The translations under genes were made by a program, and so were the position numbers. A DNA stretch of 64,000 nt from Undaria pinnatifida (lineage: Eukaryota; Sar; Phaeophyceae; Laminariales; Alariaceae), in NCBI GenBank assembly GCA_012845835.1, contig JABAKD010000025.1, positions 5,836,319-5,900,318 on the forward strand, written 5' to 3'. The notes below the pieces were generated by a model. It worked only from the letters and a program-made list of their open reading frames with translations, ran no database searches and was not told the origin of the DNA. Shown one piece after another: positions 9,846 through 20,699 of this stretch (position 1 is the first letter of the stretch; every line of letters begins with the position of its first letter).

Positions 9846-10482
9846 TTACAGCATCAAAGGCATCCGACCATTTGATCTGCGTAGCAATTGGTCTCGGCAG
9901 AAACCAACCGCGAAGCAAGTTCCAAGCACCCCTCGGAGACTGCTTGGCAAAACTTTATCTAGTAAATCGGTGGTAGACATTCTTTCTGTCAGACGTATCC
10001 ACGCGACTCGTGCGCTTCTGATGTGGGCAGGCGTTAAACCCTGAGAGACAAAATACTGGGTGTCCTTCGTGGTATCACCTACAGCTACCTCAATGTCTGT
10101 GAGTAGAGAACCCAAGCATCCACTCATCGATACAGACCCTTCAAAACGCATACTCCAAACTAGGAAATTCTCCGGCGTACCGCAGAATGGGGACTGCCTG
10201 CTTAATACAACTAAATTCTCGCGGGCCAACATTCACACTCTCTACAAACTCCTCGTCCCTACTAGCCTCGCCCACGCGTAGAACACCAGGGGCTGGCAAA
10301 TTCCTACCGGTTCCGAGTCCATCTTGCTCTTCGTGACTAGGCTGGGCCGGCCCTCTCGTCGGGCACGTCGCTGGACATTTGCTCCTCCAGTTGGCCTTGC
10401 CTGAGCACCAGTGATATCAGCATTTCCATATTCTCTTCTTGTTGGTTGACGTGATCTCCGCCGACCTCGCTTCCAGACATGG
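9846..10482 (-). pseudogene. gag N-terminal part (copia copy 2)
   Basis: The likely gag start is the minus ATG at about 10481 (MSGSEVGGDHVNQQEENM), in a short frame that soon stops. A second frame (9846-10232) reads FCGTPENFLVWSMRFEGSV, resembling the copia gag block in which a short loop precedes the W-x-x-x-x-x-x-x-L helix, and LGSLLTDIEVAVGD. Broken by at least two frameshifts. Confidence 0.68.
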
Positions 10483-10544
10483 TGCCAATTCAAACTTGAA
10501 CACGTTAACGTGTTGAAATATATCCGTGGTGCAAGAATAACGTA

Positions 10545-10908
10545 CACCCTAGTCTCAGCGCGCAAGCTTCACTGCAACACACAGTGTGAACAAGATGGTA
10601 TATATGTCGCTATTAACTTGTCCCCGATGCTGATCAGAGGGGAAGAGATGGAGTGAGCTAGTAGGCGCCGGTATGCGAAGCCTACGTGCTCGTCTCCATG
10701 TACCACGGGGTACTCTTCAGAAGCACTAGGATTCCATAACACTAATACCAGAAAGTTCCTAGGGCTGTTCTCAGCAGTCTACGAGGACCCAAAGGAATAT
10801 TGTACGAATCTTTCTCAACCTACAATATCCCGCAATATCATGTCGGGTAACCCAACGTGACCACCCTATGTTTCTACTATTGTTCGTTGGGCCAAGTTGC
10901 ATCGAACA
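10545..10908 (-). repeat. LTR of copia copy 2 (5' LTR, minus orientation)
   Basis: Direct repeat of 5199-5556 with the same landmarks and scattered substitutions plus small indels. On the minus strand it runs from TGTTCGATG to CTAGGGTG. The leader that follows (10544 down to about 10482) has no obvious tRNA-type primer site beginning TGG next to the border. Confidence 0.8.
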
Positions 10909-10985
10909 TTGCGGATGCTCCGCTCCCCCGGCCAACGTGCACCGATCAGGATCCCCGCTGCGCCTTCAAATAATATCTCAGGAAC

Positions 10986-11640
10986 TTAAGATCGGCGTAG
11001 GCGAAGGCGCTTCATGCCCAGCCCAAGAAGAATCGGGCCCGGCGAGGTTAGTAGCTGGCTGGGATCAAACTCCGTAGATGGAATAACCACCAACTTCTTT
11101 CCAGGGAGCGTTCCGTACTCACCCCTCATCCATTCGCACACGGCGTTGGGCGCCACCGCGTTCAACGCTAATACGGAACACTTCTGCGCGCGTGACATTG
11201 GGTTCTTGTGACAACCTACTGTGCCTCTTGCTTTTCGCAATGCATGCCTTCTCGTTTCACGGTCGAAGGTAAGTATTTGGCTCTTTCGGCAAACCGTTTA
11301 TCGACACGAAAACGGGTTGAATGCCACCGTGTGGGAGCGCAAGCATCACCGTGCTTGTTAGCTCCTTTCGCTAACTTCGACCAACAACCCGTCATGCGAT
11401 TGAGTCTCCTGGATATAGGCGACAGAGTTATCGCAGAAGCTAGCTCTCCCCACCTCATGTGAGGTATCGGCTACAACGCTGACTTGCCGTCTACACGAAC
11501 GACGCCTTTAAGGCGCTGATCAATTTTGCTGGACACGCCTTTACAAACCGTACGAAGTCCTTTTCCGGAAAAAACGTGCTGCCACCGACTCCACGCCTAC
11601 GAGTTTTCCTCTTCAGGACGATGTGCTCTCACATAGTCGA
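10986..11640 (-). pseudogene. unrecognised broken coding sequence
   Basis: Two overlapping minus frames (11216-11458 and 10986-11240) read like parts of one protein split by frameshift: KRFAERAKYLPSTVKREGM in one, then RAQKCSVLALNAVAPNAV, CEWMRGEYGTLPGKKLVVIP and STEFDPSQLLTSPG in the other. A further piece upstream (VVADTSHEVGRASFCD, about 11425-11475) agrees with the second frame. No family was recognised. It starts right beside the 5' LTR of copia copy 2, so it may be a host gene or another transposon that the element landed in. Nonfunctional as it stands. Confidence 0.35.
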
Positions 11641-11837
11641 AGCTTGATTTGGGGAATGGATGGTTTCTCGCTGAACTGATTGTGCTTACGTGACACACAC
11701 ACCAACGGCCGCCTTTCCGTCGGATTAATCCGAGTTATCCCGCAAGTATGCCAACAGACCACCGCGACGTCTTAGGTGATGTTACGTCCACCATCCACCA
11801 CTTTATCCAGCACCCGCCCTTGTTCACGGAACAAATG

Positions 11838-12011
11838 TTGGTCATATAGCACTACCCACCGGCCCGCGTAGGCACATGACTACGTGGACCAGTGGGTAGT
11901 GCTATATATAACCAACACAAATCTTTCGTTTGTTATATAGAACTACCCACTGGCCCACGTCGTCACGTGACTACGTGGTTCAGTGGGTAGTGCTATATAA
12001 CCAGCAGCAAA
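11838..12011. repeat. tandem pair of long hairpins (foldback element)
   Basis: Two successive inverted repeats share the same arm. Hairpin 1 (11838-11917) has GTTGG / CCAAC at the ends and arms ATATAGCACTACCCAC (11845-11860) and GTGGGTAGTGCTATAT (11893-11908). Hairpin 2 (about 11935-12000) pairs TATATAGAACTACCCAC with GTGGGTAGTGCTATATA. The loops are related too (CGTAGGCACATGACTACGTGG and the same with CGTCGTCACGTG). This looks like a duplicated foldback MITE. Confidence 0.85.
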
Positions 12012-12239
12012 GGCCTTGTTTCGCAGCTGGTGTAGAAAGGACTATTGGCTGTGTTAATATGCCGACGGAGGTCGAGATACGGAACGCTCCCGCTCCCGCA
12101 CAGTTCGGCTCTGCCGCGTTCTTGGACACGGGTTCACTGCTGGCCTTGGTCAGCAGCCACACACGTTGGAGAGTATCAAAACCGCAAGGGCGGTCTCTGG
12201 GGTCTGTAAGTGTCGAGCTGCTGCTCCTGCGTTAGGATG

Positions 12240-12700
12240 GTTTCGGCGAATTGTCACCACTTCAAACCTTCACTACACACCCAGGACTACATAGAGCTAC
12301 CACATTGCTTTCGACTCTTTGGCACCCGCTGGAAGCTTTCAAGTTCTCTGTGTAGGCGATTGTCAGCATCTGGCTTTCATATGACGATCACCCCGTTTAA
12401 GTCGCTGTGATGCGCAGCAATGGAGCCCAGTTCTTGCCGGCGGCTACCTCATCATCATGTTGAACCCTTATTCGGCTGACAAAGTCCTTGTCAATAGCGA
12501 CCGCCGATTCATCACGCGACCCGGCGCCGCGGGGTATTAATCACGTCCGTTGCTAGGCGCTTCCTGCAGTTCGCTGCTCCTCGTGCCAGTCGAAACTTTC
12601 CGTTTTGACGATCGAGATCTTGATCCTCTTTCACATGACACTACAGCAGCGCGCGCTGATTCACAACCCAGGTTCGGCTACCGCTCCCTCGGAGGAGGTT
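12240..12700 (-). pseudogene. unrecognised decayed coding-like sequence
   Basis: On the minus strand short frames such as RIRVQHDDEVAAGKNWAPLL (12425-12490) and NRLHRELESFQRVPKSRKQ (about 12280-12370) read like protein, but they are separated by stops and frameshifts. No family recognised. It could belong to the same broken gene or transposon as 10986-11640, with the double hairpin inserted between. Confidence 0.25.
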
Positions 12701-13990
12701 TGTCAGATCGTAAGAGCGCTACCGCGCAGCAGTTCCTAGACCCCTTCGTGCGTCACCGTTGAGATGAAACAAATCAAATCGGCTTCACGACGAATTCACG
12801 CGGTCTCCTCATCGGAGCTTGCCGACCGCCCACCTGCGCCTGCCGTTTACTACGCGTTCTACGGTGTGATGGAGGTATCCCTGGTGCCAGCCAAGCATTC
12901 TGAGGTTCCTTGCTTGGCGAGGAAATGCGTGCTACGAAAGGGTACCACGTTTTCGACGGATGCGCGGGCTATATATATACGGCGGAGGTACAGCAGGGAA
13001 GACATCCCTCTATAGTGCGGTAGGTACGGGTTGTTGCATGTTTTGGGTCAAACGTTTCTTTCTGACATTCTGGTTGTTTTCACTCCGCAAGTGAGGCACA
13101 AGACCTACCAGTTCTTTCACATGTCATCATCCTTCTGCGAGTAAAATGGTTTATTTTAGGACTTGCGCATAGAAGGGCTGGTCGGATTGCGCGAACGAAT
13201 GGCTTCGAACTCGGGTTTCGGGTTGTGAGATATTCACCCCCTCACGCTAGGTGCCCAGAAAATTCATAGAATCTGCAGCACCCCTGCAATCCCGTGGGAT
13301 GACTGAGGGGCCCGCAAACAACGCGGCCTGAGTAAGGCAGTATCCCGATACAAAGCAGTCAACATCGCTCGGAGTGAGGCTGAGAAGTTGCACTTACAAA
13401 CCTGGAATGAAATTAGGCGCCCTCCCCCCCCCCGCGCTGAAAGGTGGCCATATCGCTCTGGCATATCAGTGCATTACCGGGAGACCCCTGCTGTTGTAGC
13501 AGATTTTGGGGATTTTTGTTTCCTTAATGTATGGCGGGTTCTCCAAACGGAGGAGCTACCAAATATATTGGGAACGCCGTTTGTGTTTCCTAACCTATTA
13601 AGTGTATACCTAGCCCGCATGATGTCAAGTGAACGCTGTGTGTCAAACATCAGCTTTAGGAGGGGAATGGACTCGCTAGTGAGGACATTACACTAGGAAA
13701 AATGAGATCCGCCCCTCTACACACCGAAACATGCGTCTAAATGTACTCCTTCCGAACGGCGCTCCTCGTCTAGACGTGTTGACGGCTACTTTAACACCAT
13801 TGATACTAAGTGTCGCTGTTGTTGTGTTATTTCGCTCTTCCGCCGATCCTTCTATGCAGGTACGCTGGATCGCGTGAGGCTTCTTGCCCTGAGACAGGAC
13901 TTTATCTCCCGAGATATACCCCCACACTGCGCACGCAGCGCGGCGACAACCCTAGAAAGTAACCATGCCGCGGAACAAAAACTAACCAGC
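12701..13990. other. no gene recognised
   Basis: Short open frames exist on both strands, the longest 102 codons at 13388-13696, without motifs, splice context or repeats that I can tie to a family. A C-run at 13424-13433 and a TATA-like stretch at 12969-12978 are the only local features. Confidence 0.5.
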
Positions 13991-13998
13991 ATGACGGG

Positions 13999-14022
13999 TG
14001 GGTGGGTGGGTGGGTGGGTAGG
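13999..14022 (+). repeat. (GGGT)n microsatellite
   Basis: Six GGGT units run in tandem, followed by GGTGGGCGGC. Four or more G-runs on one strand could form a G-quadruplex. Confidence 0.95.
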
Positions 14023-14084
14023 TGGGCGGCTGTGGGGGGAGATATTAATCTTATTGCTGTCCCCCCTATTTTTTTCACCGGTCC

Positions 14085-14101
14085 GGGGGGGGGGGGGGGG
14101 G
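14085..14101 (+). repeat. poly-G tract (17 G)
   Basis: An uninterrupted run of 17 G directly after CACCGGTCC. Similar G or C runs recur in the family A repeats; this one is isolated. Confidence 0.95.
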
Positions 14102-14315
14102 CTATGGAAACGAATTCGACTTACATATATTGCCTCAGGCGTCCCGGCTCCAAAATTGGTGGAAGCAACCCTGTTCTAATCTCGGACCCATCTGGTTGGA
14201 TCTGATTGCATTGCTTTTTATATACCAGGCACATGGTAAGGGGTGGCTATTCATTCCCATGCATTTGTTGTCGCCTTTCGCCCTTTCTCTTGTTTTTTTG
14301 TGGACGCGTGGTGCT

Positions 14316-14430
14316 ACGGCGAAGTAGTCTTCCGCAGCGTACAGGGGTGGCATGTTTTCGCCAAAACGAAATCATTCTGATTTGGCAGGGCTCCTCATTT
14401 GAAGAGCTCGGTTTTGAGGCGTGGGCACTA
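14316..14430 (-). repeat. partial family B MITE
   Basis: GACGCGTGGTGCTACGGCGA matches the family B end (ACGCGTGCTACGACAGAGG), followed by degraded interior with a TTTCGCCAAAACG and GGGCTCCTC-TTGAAGAGCTC line as in other copies read in reverse. The far end is not found. Confidence 0.4.
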
Positions 14431-15724
14431 TGCTACGATACAGACAGCACTTTTTAGGGTACTTATATTCCTGAATGAATGGGAGCACTCCTCAATCCAA
14501 GATCGTCGAAAAGTCGTTCTCGTTTTTTTGCAATACGAGTACTTTGTTTCATGTAGTTCATGGGCTTCTTCATCGGGTTGCTGGTGTCAGTTTAGTCAAA
14601 TATTTTTTTTGCCGAGTTACTGTTCTAAGGCTTAGTTTGGGCAAGCTATCGGTTAACCTTTCGCGACTGTTCAAACGGACTAACACCCCACTGATACCCC
14701 ACTAATACCTTAACACTATAGAGCTCAAGTGCGGAACCTCAGAAAAATGATGTATTTTTTTTTTGTTTTCTGGGGCTATATATTTGTCATGTATGTATAT
14801 GAGTGATCCCCGTTGAAGCTGTCATCATGCCACACGTTCTCGAACGACAAAGCTAGTACTGATGTTGGCACAGCTAATAGAATGCTAAATAGAGCATACG
14901 TGACCGTTGGAACGCCATTGTTAGGCCTTTAGAACAACGTTCGCTCTATACCCGCTGTAGGGTACACCGAGGCCATGATGCCCATCATCGGGTGGCTTTT
15001 TCTGGGCGTTTTGTCATGGCTATAGTCAGGGGTTGGGTTAGGTATGCAGCTACTCAAACGTGGACCCTCCGAAGGAAGCAATCCTCCGTCTGCCTACCGT
15101 GGCGCGCGTCTGCGATACTCTCCTCCTTCGCACTGGCTCAATGTCGCCCTGTTGTCGCTAAGTTTGACCTGCGCTGTGCCCACCAAGTGCCTTACTTAAG
15201 TGTACCAGTGGTATGTGTCGGCCGTTGCGTTGCAGCACCCCTTTCTGCTTCTCATCTACTCCAACATCCAACGTCCGAGCTCATCATGCAATGAAGCAGT
15301 GATGCCTCTTTTCTCTCCCCATCTGTTATGCATCTATGCCGCTATCCAGTTGCACCATACAGCTGCGCTGCTAGCCTAATATACTATCACTACACGAAGT
15401 ATGTGTGTCAGATCATGAGGTACAATGGCACGGCGTCATCGTAACTGAGTCAAGACGACGGTTGGTTCCTGTTGTATTTGAGCAACAACGATGCCTCCGT
15501 CGTGTTGTCTAGTGGTGCAGCATCCTGGTGGTGGTCGCCAATGGTACCACACAAGTCCGATTCTGCTCGCAGTACATCACAATACGCTACATACAGAAAG
15601 GCCGACTCAACAGCATTCTATATCTACCATTCGTAGTACTTATGTTATACGGAAATTAAAAACCACTAATAATATCATTAACGCATTGACGTCACCAGAA
15701 ATATCGGGCATCTGTATTCAGCAT
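14431..15724. other. no gene recognised; weak family B resemblance
   Basis: Short frames only. Segments at 14905-15110 (CGTTCGCTCTATACCCGC, GAGGCCATGATG, CTACCGTGGCGCGCGT) faintly recall the family B interior and end. A 100-codon frame at 14992-15294 overlies this and is probably chance. Confidence 0.4.
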
Positions 15725-17360
15725 GCAGGTAGGATTTTTTCATTCACTGCCCCCTCCCCTCCCCCCCCACTCTCCTCCCTCCCCCTTCCGCCCGAAAATT
15801 TTAATGAGCCACAGTTACAAACGCTACCCGACAAGTGATAAAATATACCCCCGCCCCAATCCCCCCCCCCCCCATGATAAACTGGTGCACTTTTTTTTTT
15901 TTCTTCCCAAAACCGTCAGATTTATCCCCTTGAAAGGATTTATAGCTTACACGCACAAATTGCCCGCCCGTGCGCCCCCCCCCCCTTTCCCGCCCCCTCC
16001 TCCCACCCCGCTCGCTTTTGATCAAAACCAGGCCCCCACGTCCTTCAAAACTCCGCCCCCCCCCTCACCGGTTATTCGACTTACAAGATTCACTTGATAC
16101 AAGGATACATTTCCCTCCACAGCTGTCAAATTTTGTCCCCCTCAGATACGGGTTTTATAGTTTCCGCGCACAGGCTGACTAACATCACCCTGTTGACCCT
16201 GACAGCTACACTGTAGTTGTAAGGGGAGTCGCCGACCTACATCCTTAATGAGGACACACAACTCGTAATACGCGCGATCGGAGTATCACACACAGCTTGC
16301 AAAGATGATTTTCGACGAAATCTTCGATCTCACAGCTGGAGTGTATTTTCATTTTCTATAATATTTACCATTCGAGCCATCCACGCAGTAGCTCCAATTC
16401 ATCAAAATCCTTCGAGATCCAATCAACCCCCTCTCCACTCCCCTCCCTACCGCCAACACCATTGTCAACCAACGTCACGCGTTCAGTAAGCTCCTATTCA
16501 TTTATGCGACCTACGCCCCCCCCCCCCCCCCCGTCCTTGATTCCCCCGCTCCCCTCCCCTCACCGGTCATACGACTACATACAGGATGTACATATTAAAC
16601 TGGTGCTTTGCACAGCCGTCAGATTTTGTTTCCCTCAAAAACAGGTTTTATACTTTCCGCGCACAGATTGATTAACATCATCCTGTCGACCCTGGTACAA
16701 GTTAGTTGCAAGGGGCGTCGCTGATCTAAATCTTTCATGCGGACACACACCCAGTAGTACGCGTGATCGGAGTATCATACAGACACAGCAGCTTGCAAAG
16801 ATGAGTTTCGGCGAAAATTTTCGATCTCACAGCTGGAGTGAATTTTCATTTTTTATAATGTATACCCTTCCCCCTGCCCCCGTTAAAACCCCGCCCTCCC
16901 CTCACCGGTCATACGGCTACAACAGGACATACATAATGAAAACTACACAGTGCAGTTCCAAGTGGGGTCGCCGACCCATATATTTAATGAGGATACACAC
17001 CCAGTAATACGCGCGATAGAAGTGTCACACACCACATCTTGCAAATATGAGTTTCGACAACATCTTCGATCTCACAGCTGGAGTGTATTTTTATTTTTCA
17101 TCATAATTACTGGTGAATTCCACACCCACCATATTTTGTCCCCATCAAAAACATGTTTTGTAGTTTCCGTGCCCAGATTGATTAATATCACTCCGTTGAC
17201 CCTGGTACAAGCTAGTTCTAAGAAGAGTTACCGACCTATATCCTTAATGAGGAAACATCCAACAGTACTACGCGCGATCGGAGAGTAACACTCCACATAC
17301 ATCTTGTAAAGATGCATTTCGACGATATGTTAGATCTCGCACCTACCTGCAGCAGTGCAT
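15725..17360 (-). repeat. family A repeat, head-to-tail array of four (one long, three shortened)
   Basis: Four units in the same orientation end alike: a CGCGATCGGAGTATCACACA line, GCTTGCAAAGATGA, TCTTCGATCTCACAGCTGGA, then AT-rich DNA. Ends fall near 16360, 16860, 17105 and 17360. The first unit includes the C-rich half (several C-runs of 10 or more at 15860-15985); later units keep mainly the CATCACCCTGTTGACCCTG to CTGGAGTG part. All sit on the strand opposite to the neighbour at 17378. Confidence 0.85.
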
Positions 17361-17377
17361 TTTAATTTTTATATTAA

Positions 17378-17690
17378 CAACATAAAAATACACTCCAGCT
17401 GGGAGATCGAAGATTTTGTCGAAACTCATCTTTGCAAAGCTGTGTGTGATACTCCGATCGCAAGCATTACGGGTTGTTGTGTGTCCTCATTAATTAAGGG
17501 TATTTTGTGTATATATTATAAAAAATGAAAATACACTCCAGTTAACAGTTGTGAGATCGAAGACTTTTTCGAAACTCATCTTTCTTTGCAAGCTGTGTGT
17601 GATACTCCGATCGCGCGAATTGCGGGTTGTGTGTCCTCATTAAGGATATAGGTCGGCGACTCCCCTTACAACCACAGTGTAGCTATCAGT
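17378..17690 (+). repeat. family A repeat, two partial copies
   Basis: Two partial units in forward orientation: 17385-17505 and 17518-17690, each starting AAAATACACTCCAG and running through GATACTCCGATCGC to TGTGTGTCCTCATTAA. The second continues to TCGGCGACTCCCCTTACAAC. They oppose the array just to the left, giving a head-to-head junction at about 17360-17385 with potential to form a large hairpin. Confidence 0.85.
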
Positions 17691-17729
17691 GCATAAATAT
17701 TTGCACCCATCTACCTCAGTTTATCTTTA

Positions 17730-18620
17730 AAATACTGGGCATCTGCACTTCTTGGCATGCAGGTAGAATATTTTGCTTCCATCCGCCCCCGCCCCCCGCC
17801 CCCTCCCTCCCCCGCCACGCTCCACCAAAAATAAAAATCCACCAGAGTTATTAACACTATCCGACAGGTGATATAATTTTCTTACCCTTGGAGCCATCCA
17901 TGAAGCAGCTGCAATTCACTTATGCACGTTCTTCAAGTTCCAATTAGCCAGTAAATAAAATAAAGTTAAATCGACACACGACGCGTATGAAAATACGTGG
18001 AAGTGTGGTGGTCAGCTTAATTAAGCTTTATTTTTCCCCGTCCGCCGGAGGATTAAAAAAAAAAACCAATGTACCCCCGTCGCCGTCTCCGCCGTCCCCA
18101 TCATCGCCCAGACCTAGCACTACGCATGCAGTAAACTCTTATTTTTGCGACCTACAAATAAATGTTGAACCCCCCCCCCCATTCACATCTGCCTGGTTGG
18201 TGAAAACCCGACGTCCTCCGTTCCGGCATAGTAGGGATGCGAGGGTCTATGATCACACGACTACGGCCATGCACAAACTGAGTACACTCCCCCCCCCTCC
18301 CTTAAAACCCCGCCCTCCGCTTACCAGTCATACCACTGCTATAGAATGTTCAGATAAACTGGTGCATTCCACAGCCAGCCGCCACATTTTGTCCTCCTCC
18401 AAAAACGGGTGTTATTGATTGTACGTACACAGATTGACTAACATTACCCTGATGATCCTGGTACAAGCCAGTTCTAAGGAGAATCGCCAACCTGTGTACT
18501 CCTTAATGGGGAAACACAACCAGTAATGCACGCGACCGGAGTATCACACACAGCTTGCAAAAATGAGCTTCGGCGAGATCTTCGACCTCACACTGCTGGA
18601 TGGATTGTATTACATTTTTT
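17730..18620 (-). repeat. family A repeat, diverged copy
   Basis: It has the same order of landmarks in reverse: a C-rich block (17770-17830), a second C-rich block (18050-18300), ACCCCGCCCTCCGCTTACC, TTTTGTCCTCCTCCAAAAACG, the ACATTACCCTGATGATCCTG line, CACACAGCTTGCAAAAATGA and CTTCGACCTCACACTGCTGG. A segment at 18190-18290 is shared in reverse with 34503-34610. Confidence 0.75.
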
Positions 18621-19400
18621 TTTATAGAAGAAATCGGATATCTTCTTCCGTATTTTAGCAGTACAACAAGTGAGTAGTATTTGTTATCTCCAATGCCCCC
18701 CTGCCAATCATTTTCGAATTTCTTTCCCCGCACATTTTTTATTTTAGCTACTACCTACACTATTGTCAACTTTCCATCCCCACCCAGGTCATAGGGGCCG
18801 CTGTCCTCCGGCTTCTTCTCCCCATCCCCTCGCGGCCTGGCCGTATCACACATTGACAGAAGAACCTACCCCCCCGGCAGATAACGGTATACCTGGTACA
18901 TGTACCACACATACATACATGTCAGTCGTTCTTGGTGGTGTTGTTGTTGATCCGATTATCAATTATTCATTAACCTCTACTCTGGCCCATACTCAATAAA
19001 ATGCACAGACAAGTGGTCGACAGGTAAGCTCACAGGAAGGTAGAATAGTTAGATGAAGTTTCTCATAGATATTGCGGTACCGCAAGGTATACCATATCTA
19101 ACGAACGAAAACCAGGCGGACGTTTGGAATCACAGCCTATCTGTGCTCATATCCTGTTGGATACCAACAGACAAGATGCACACGCGACGCGGCATAATTC
19201 CTTACGTTGATTTTGCGCGAGGTTCTTGTCCGTTCCATAGCTGCTTTCAATGCCGTTGACGTGTGTATGTGCCTACACTACTGCTGCGCTGCGGTAAACA
19301 GGGTGTACCGTTTTTCTGAATACTACTCCTCACTAGATAATCCACTGTAAATTATATACCGCCTGCAACAGAACTGACTTCCATGAAAATAAAAGTTGTA
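18621..19400. other. no gene recognised
   Basis: Short frames without motifs; a pyrimidine-rich stretch at 18770-18850. Nothing supports a gene. Confidence 0.5.
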
Positions 19401-19565
19401 TACTCCATGAACTATCCCCTAGCCTAGGTAGCCTTGCCATACAAGGACAACAAATATAACTGCAAAAACAAAGGCTGTATCGCCGACGATTTGGGGTAAG
19501 GAGTCCCGTCCCCCACAAAAAAACGTTTCCGCCCGACAAAGTGCCGCGTCTATCGTGGCACGCGT
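19400..19565 (+). repeat. partial family B MITE
   Basis: GATTTGGGGTAAGGAGTCCCGTC and CTATCGTGGCACGCGT (19550-19565) match the interior and the terminal repeat of complete copies such as 32865-33130. The other end is not identifiable. Confidence 0.6.
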
Positions 19566-19764
19566 CGTATACGCCAAACTGTTCGGGCGGCAAAACGCAT
19601 TACAGCACCAACAAAAGCGATAAAGACGTAGTGCGTAGACAAACCGTCGCCACACCTTCTGCGGGTGGTCGAACTGTGGCTTTCTAAGATCTCTTGCTGG
19701 TGTTACAAAATATCTCGAGATACATGTAATGTTACTTGTGTCGTACCACAACGTACAGCATATA

Positions 19765-19985
19765 TATATTATAAAAAATAAAAACACACTCCAGCTGTGA
19801 GATCGAAGATTGTGTCGAAACTCACCTTTTTTTGCAAGCTGTGTGTCATACTCCGATCGCGCGTATCACGGGTTGTGTGTCCTCATTAAAGACATAGGTT
19901 TGTGACTTCCCTTGGAACAGCAGCGTAGCTTATGAGGGTCAACAGGGTGATGTTAGTCAATCCGTGCGCGAAAACTATATATACA
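19765..19985 (+). repeat. family A repeat, partial forward copy
   Basis: AAAACACACTCCAGCTGTGA through ATACTCCGATCGCGCGTATC, TGTGTCCTCATTAAAGACAT and GGGTCAACAGGGTGATGTTA, ending after TGCGCGAAAACTATATATAC. It lacks the G-rich half. Confidence 0.85.
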
Positions 19986-20200
19986 CTCTGTCATATGATG
20001 GAAGCTTCCTCGCCGTTGATCAGTCGTTCACCCCGCCCCCCCGAAAAGCCTAAGAAAACCAAGGTAAAACCTCCACACCCCAAAAGGAAACCTACGAACT
20101 AAATATATACCGACCAAAAAGCTACCAGCTTTTAAGAGTGTACGGTGTTCACGACATCTGCCACGTACGGTATCATCGAGGTAGCGCTTTTTATAGAACA

Positions 20201-20222
20201 TATATATATATATATATATATG
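20201..20222. repeat. (AT)n microsatellite
   Basis: About ten uninterrupted AT/TA steps following AGAAC. Confidence 0.95.
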
Positions 20223-20262
20223 GATACATACCATGGTGTTTCTTAGTAACGAAGCTCGAGTT

Positions 20263-20529
20263 GTTCTACGGTAGCCCCCCCCGCTTTTCTTCAACGAAAT
20301 CGCCGGTTTTAAAAACAGCTCCTGGGCGTGTCTCCTGCACTACGGTGACCCTTGCCATCCCGACGGTCATCGTTAGATGGATGGTCCTTTGCAAACAAGA
20401 ACATATGCGAAGATAATTTTTGCATAACATCCTTCCTCGTGTCAAGCAGCCATGTAACGGTCTTTAAGAAAATCGCTGGTTTCGGGGGGCTATATCGTAG
20501 TTTCGGGGGGCTATATCGTAGAATAAGTC
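20263..20529 (+). repeat. family C MITE (complete copy)
   Basis: Starts GTTCTACGGTAGCCCCCCCC and ends GGGGGGCTATATCGTAGAAT AAGTC, an inverted pair. Subterminal sequences also pair (CGAAATCGCCGG near 20293 against AAAATCGCTGGTTTC near 20470). The 3' end is doubled: a 21-bp unit TTTCGGGGGGCTATATCGTA+G occurs twice in tandem. The interior has no coding capacity. Related copies lie at 33267, 40960 and 44308. Confidence 0.8.
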
Positions 20530-20699
20530 GCTTCTTGACGTGATAATTAACCCATCAAATCGTCCGAATGTAATCGTTGTGTTTAGCACCTTGTATTGCA
20601 ATTTTTATATCTGTAATAGACCGTGTGGGTTTGGCCATCGGGTTTCTCTTTTGGGTCGCTCTCGAAAACGTTTTTATTTGGGGGTGAGATACATAGTTC

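Larger units (their letters stand above)
5199..10908 (-). mobile_element. Ty1/copia LTR retrotransposon, copy 2 (near full length, decayed)
   Basis: Two direct repeats of about 360 bp flank a 5.0-kb interior that encodes, on the minus strand from high to low coordinates, gag, zinc knuckle, protease, pre-integrase, integrase, RT and RNase H. Every domain carries frameshifts or stops, and the LTRs differ at many positions and by several indels, so the insertion is old. Flanks (TCCAG before 5199, TTGCG after 10908) show no clear target-site duplication. Confidence 0.9.

Noticed and set aside
9415-9976. Plus-strand Thr/Pro-rich ORFs
   Set aside because: Antisense shadows of the RGG-rich gag segment on the minus strand.
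5199-10908. Target-site duplication for copia copy 2
   Set aside because: The flanking 5-mers (TCCAG and TTGCG) do not match, and the homology continues beyond one LTR, so simple borders cannot be assigned.
15723-16182. Proline-rich open frames
   Set aside because: They are created by C-runs within family A repeats.
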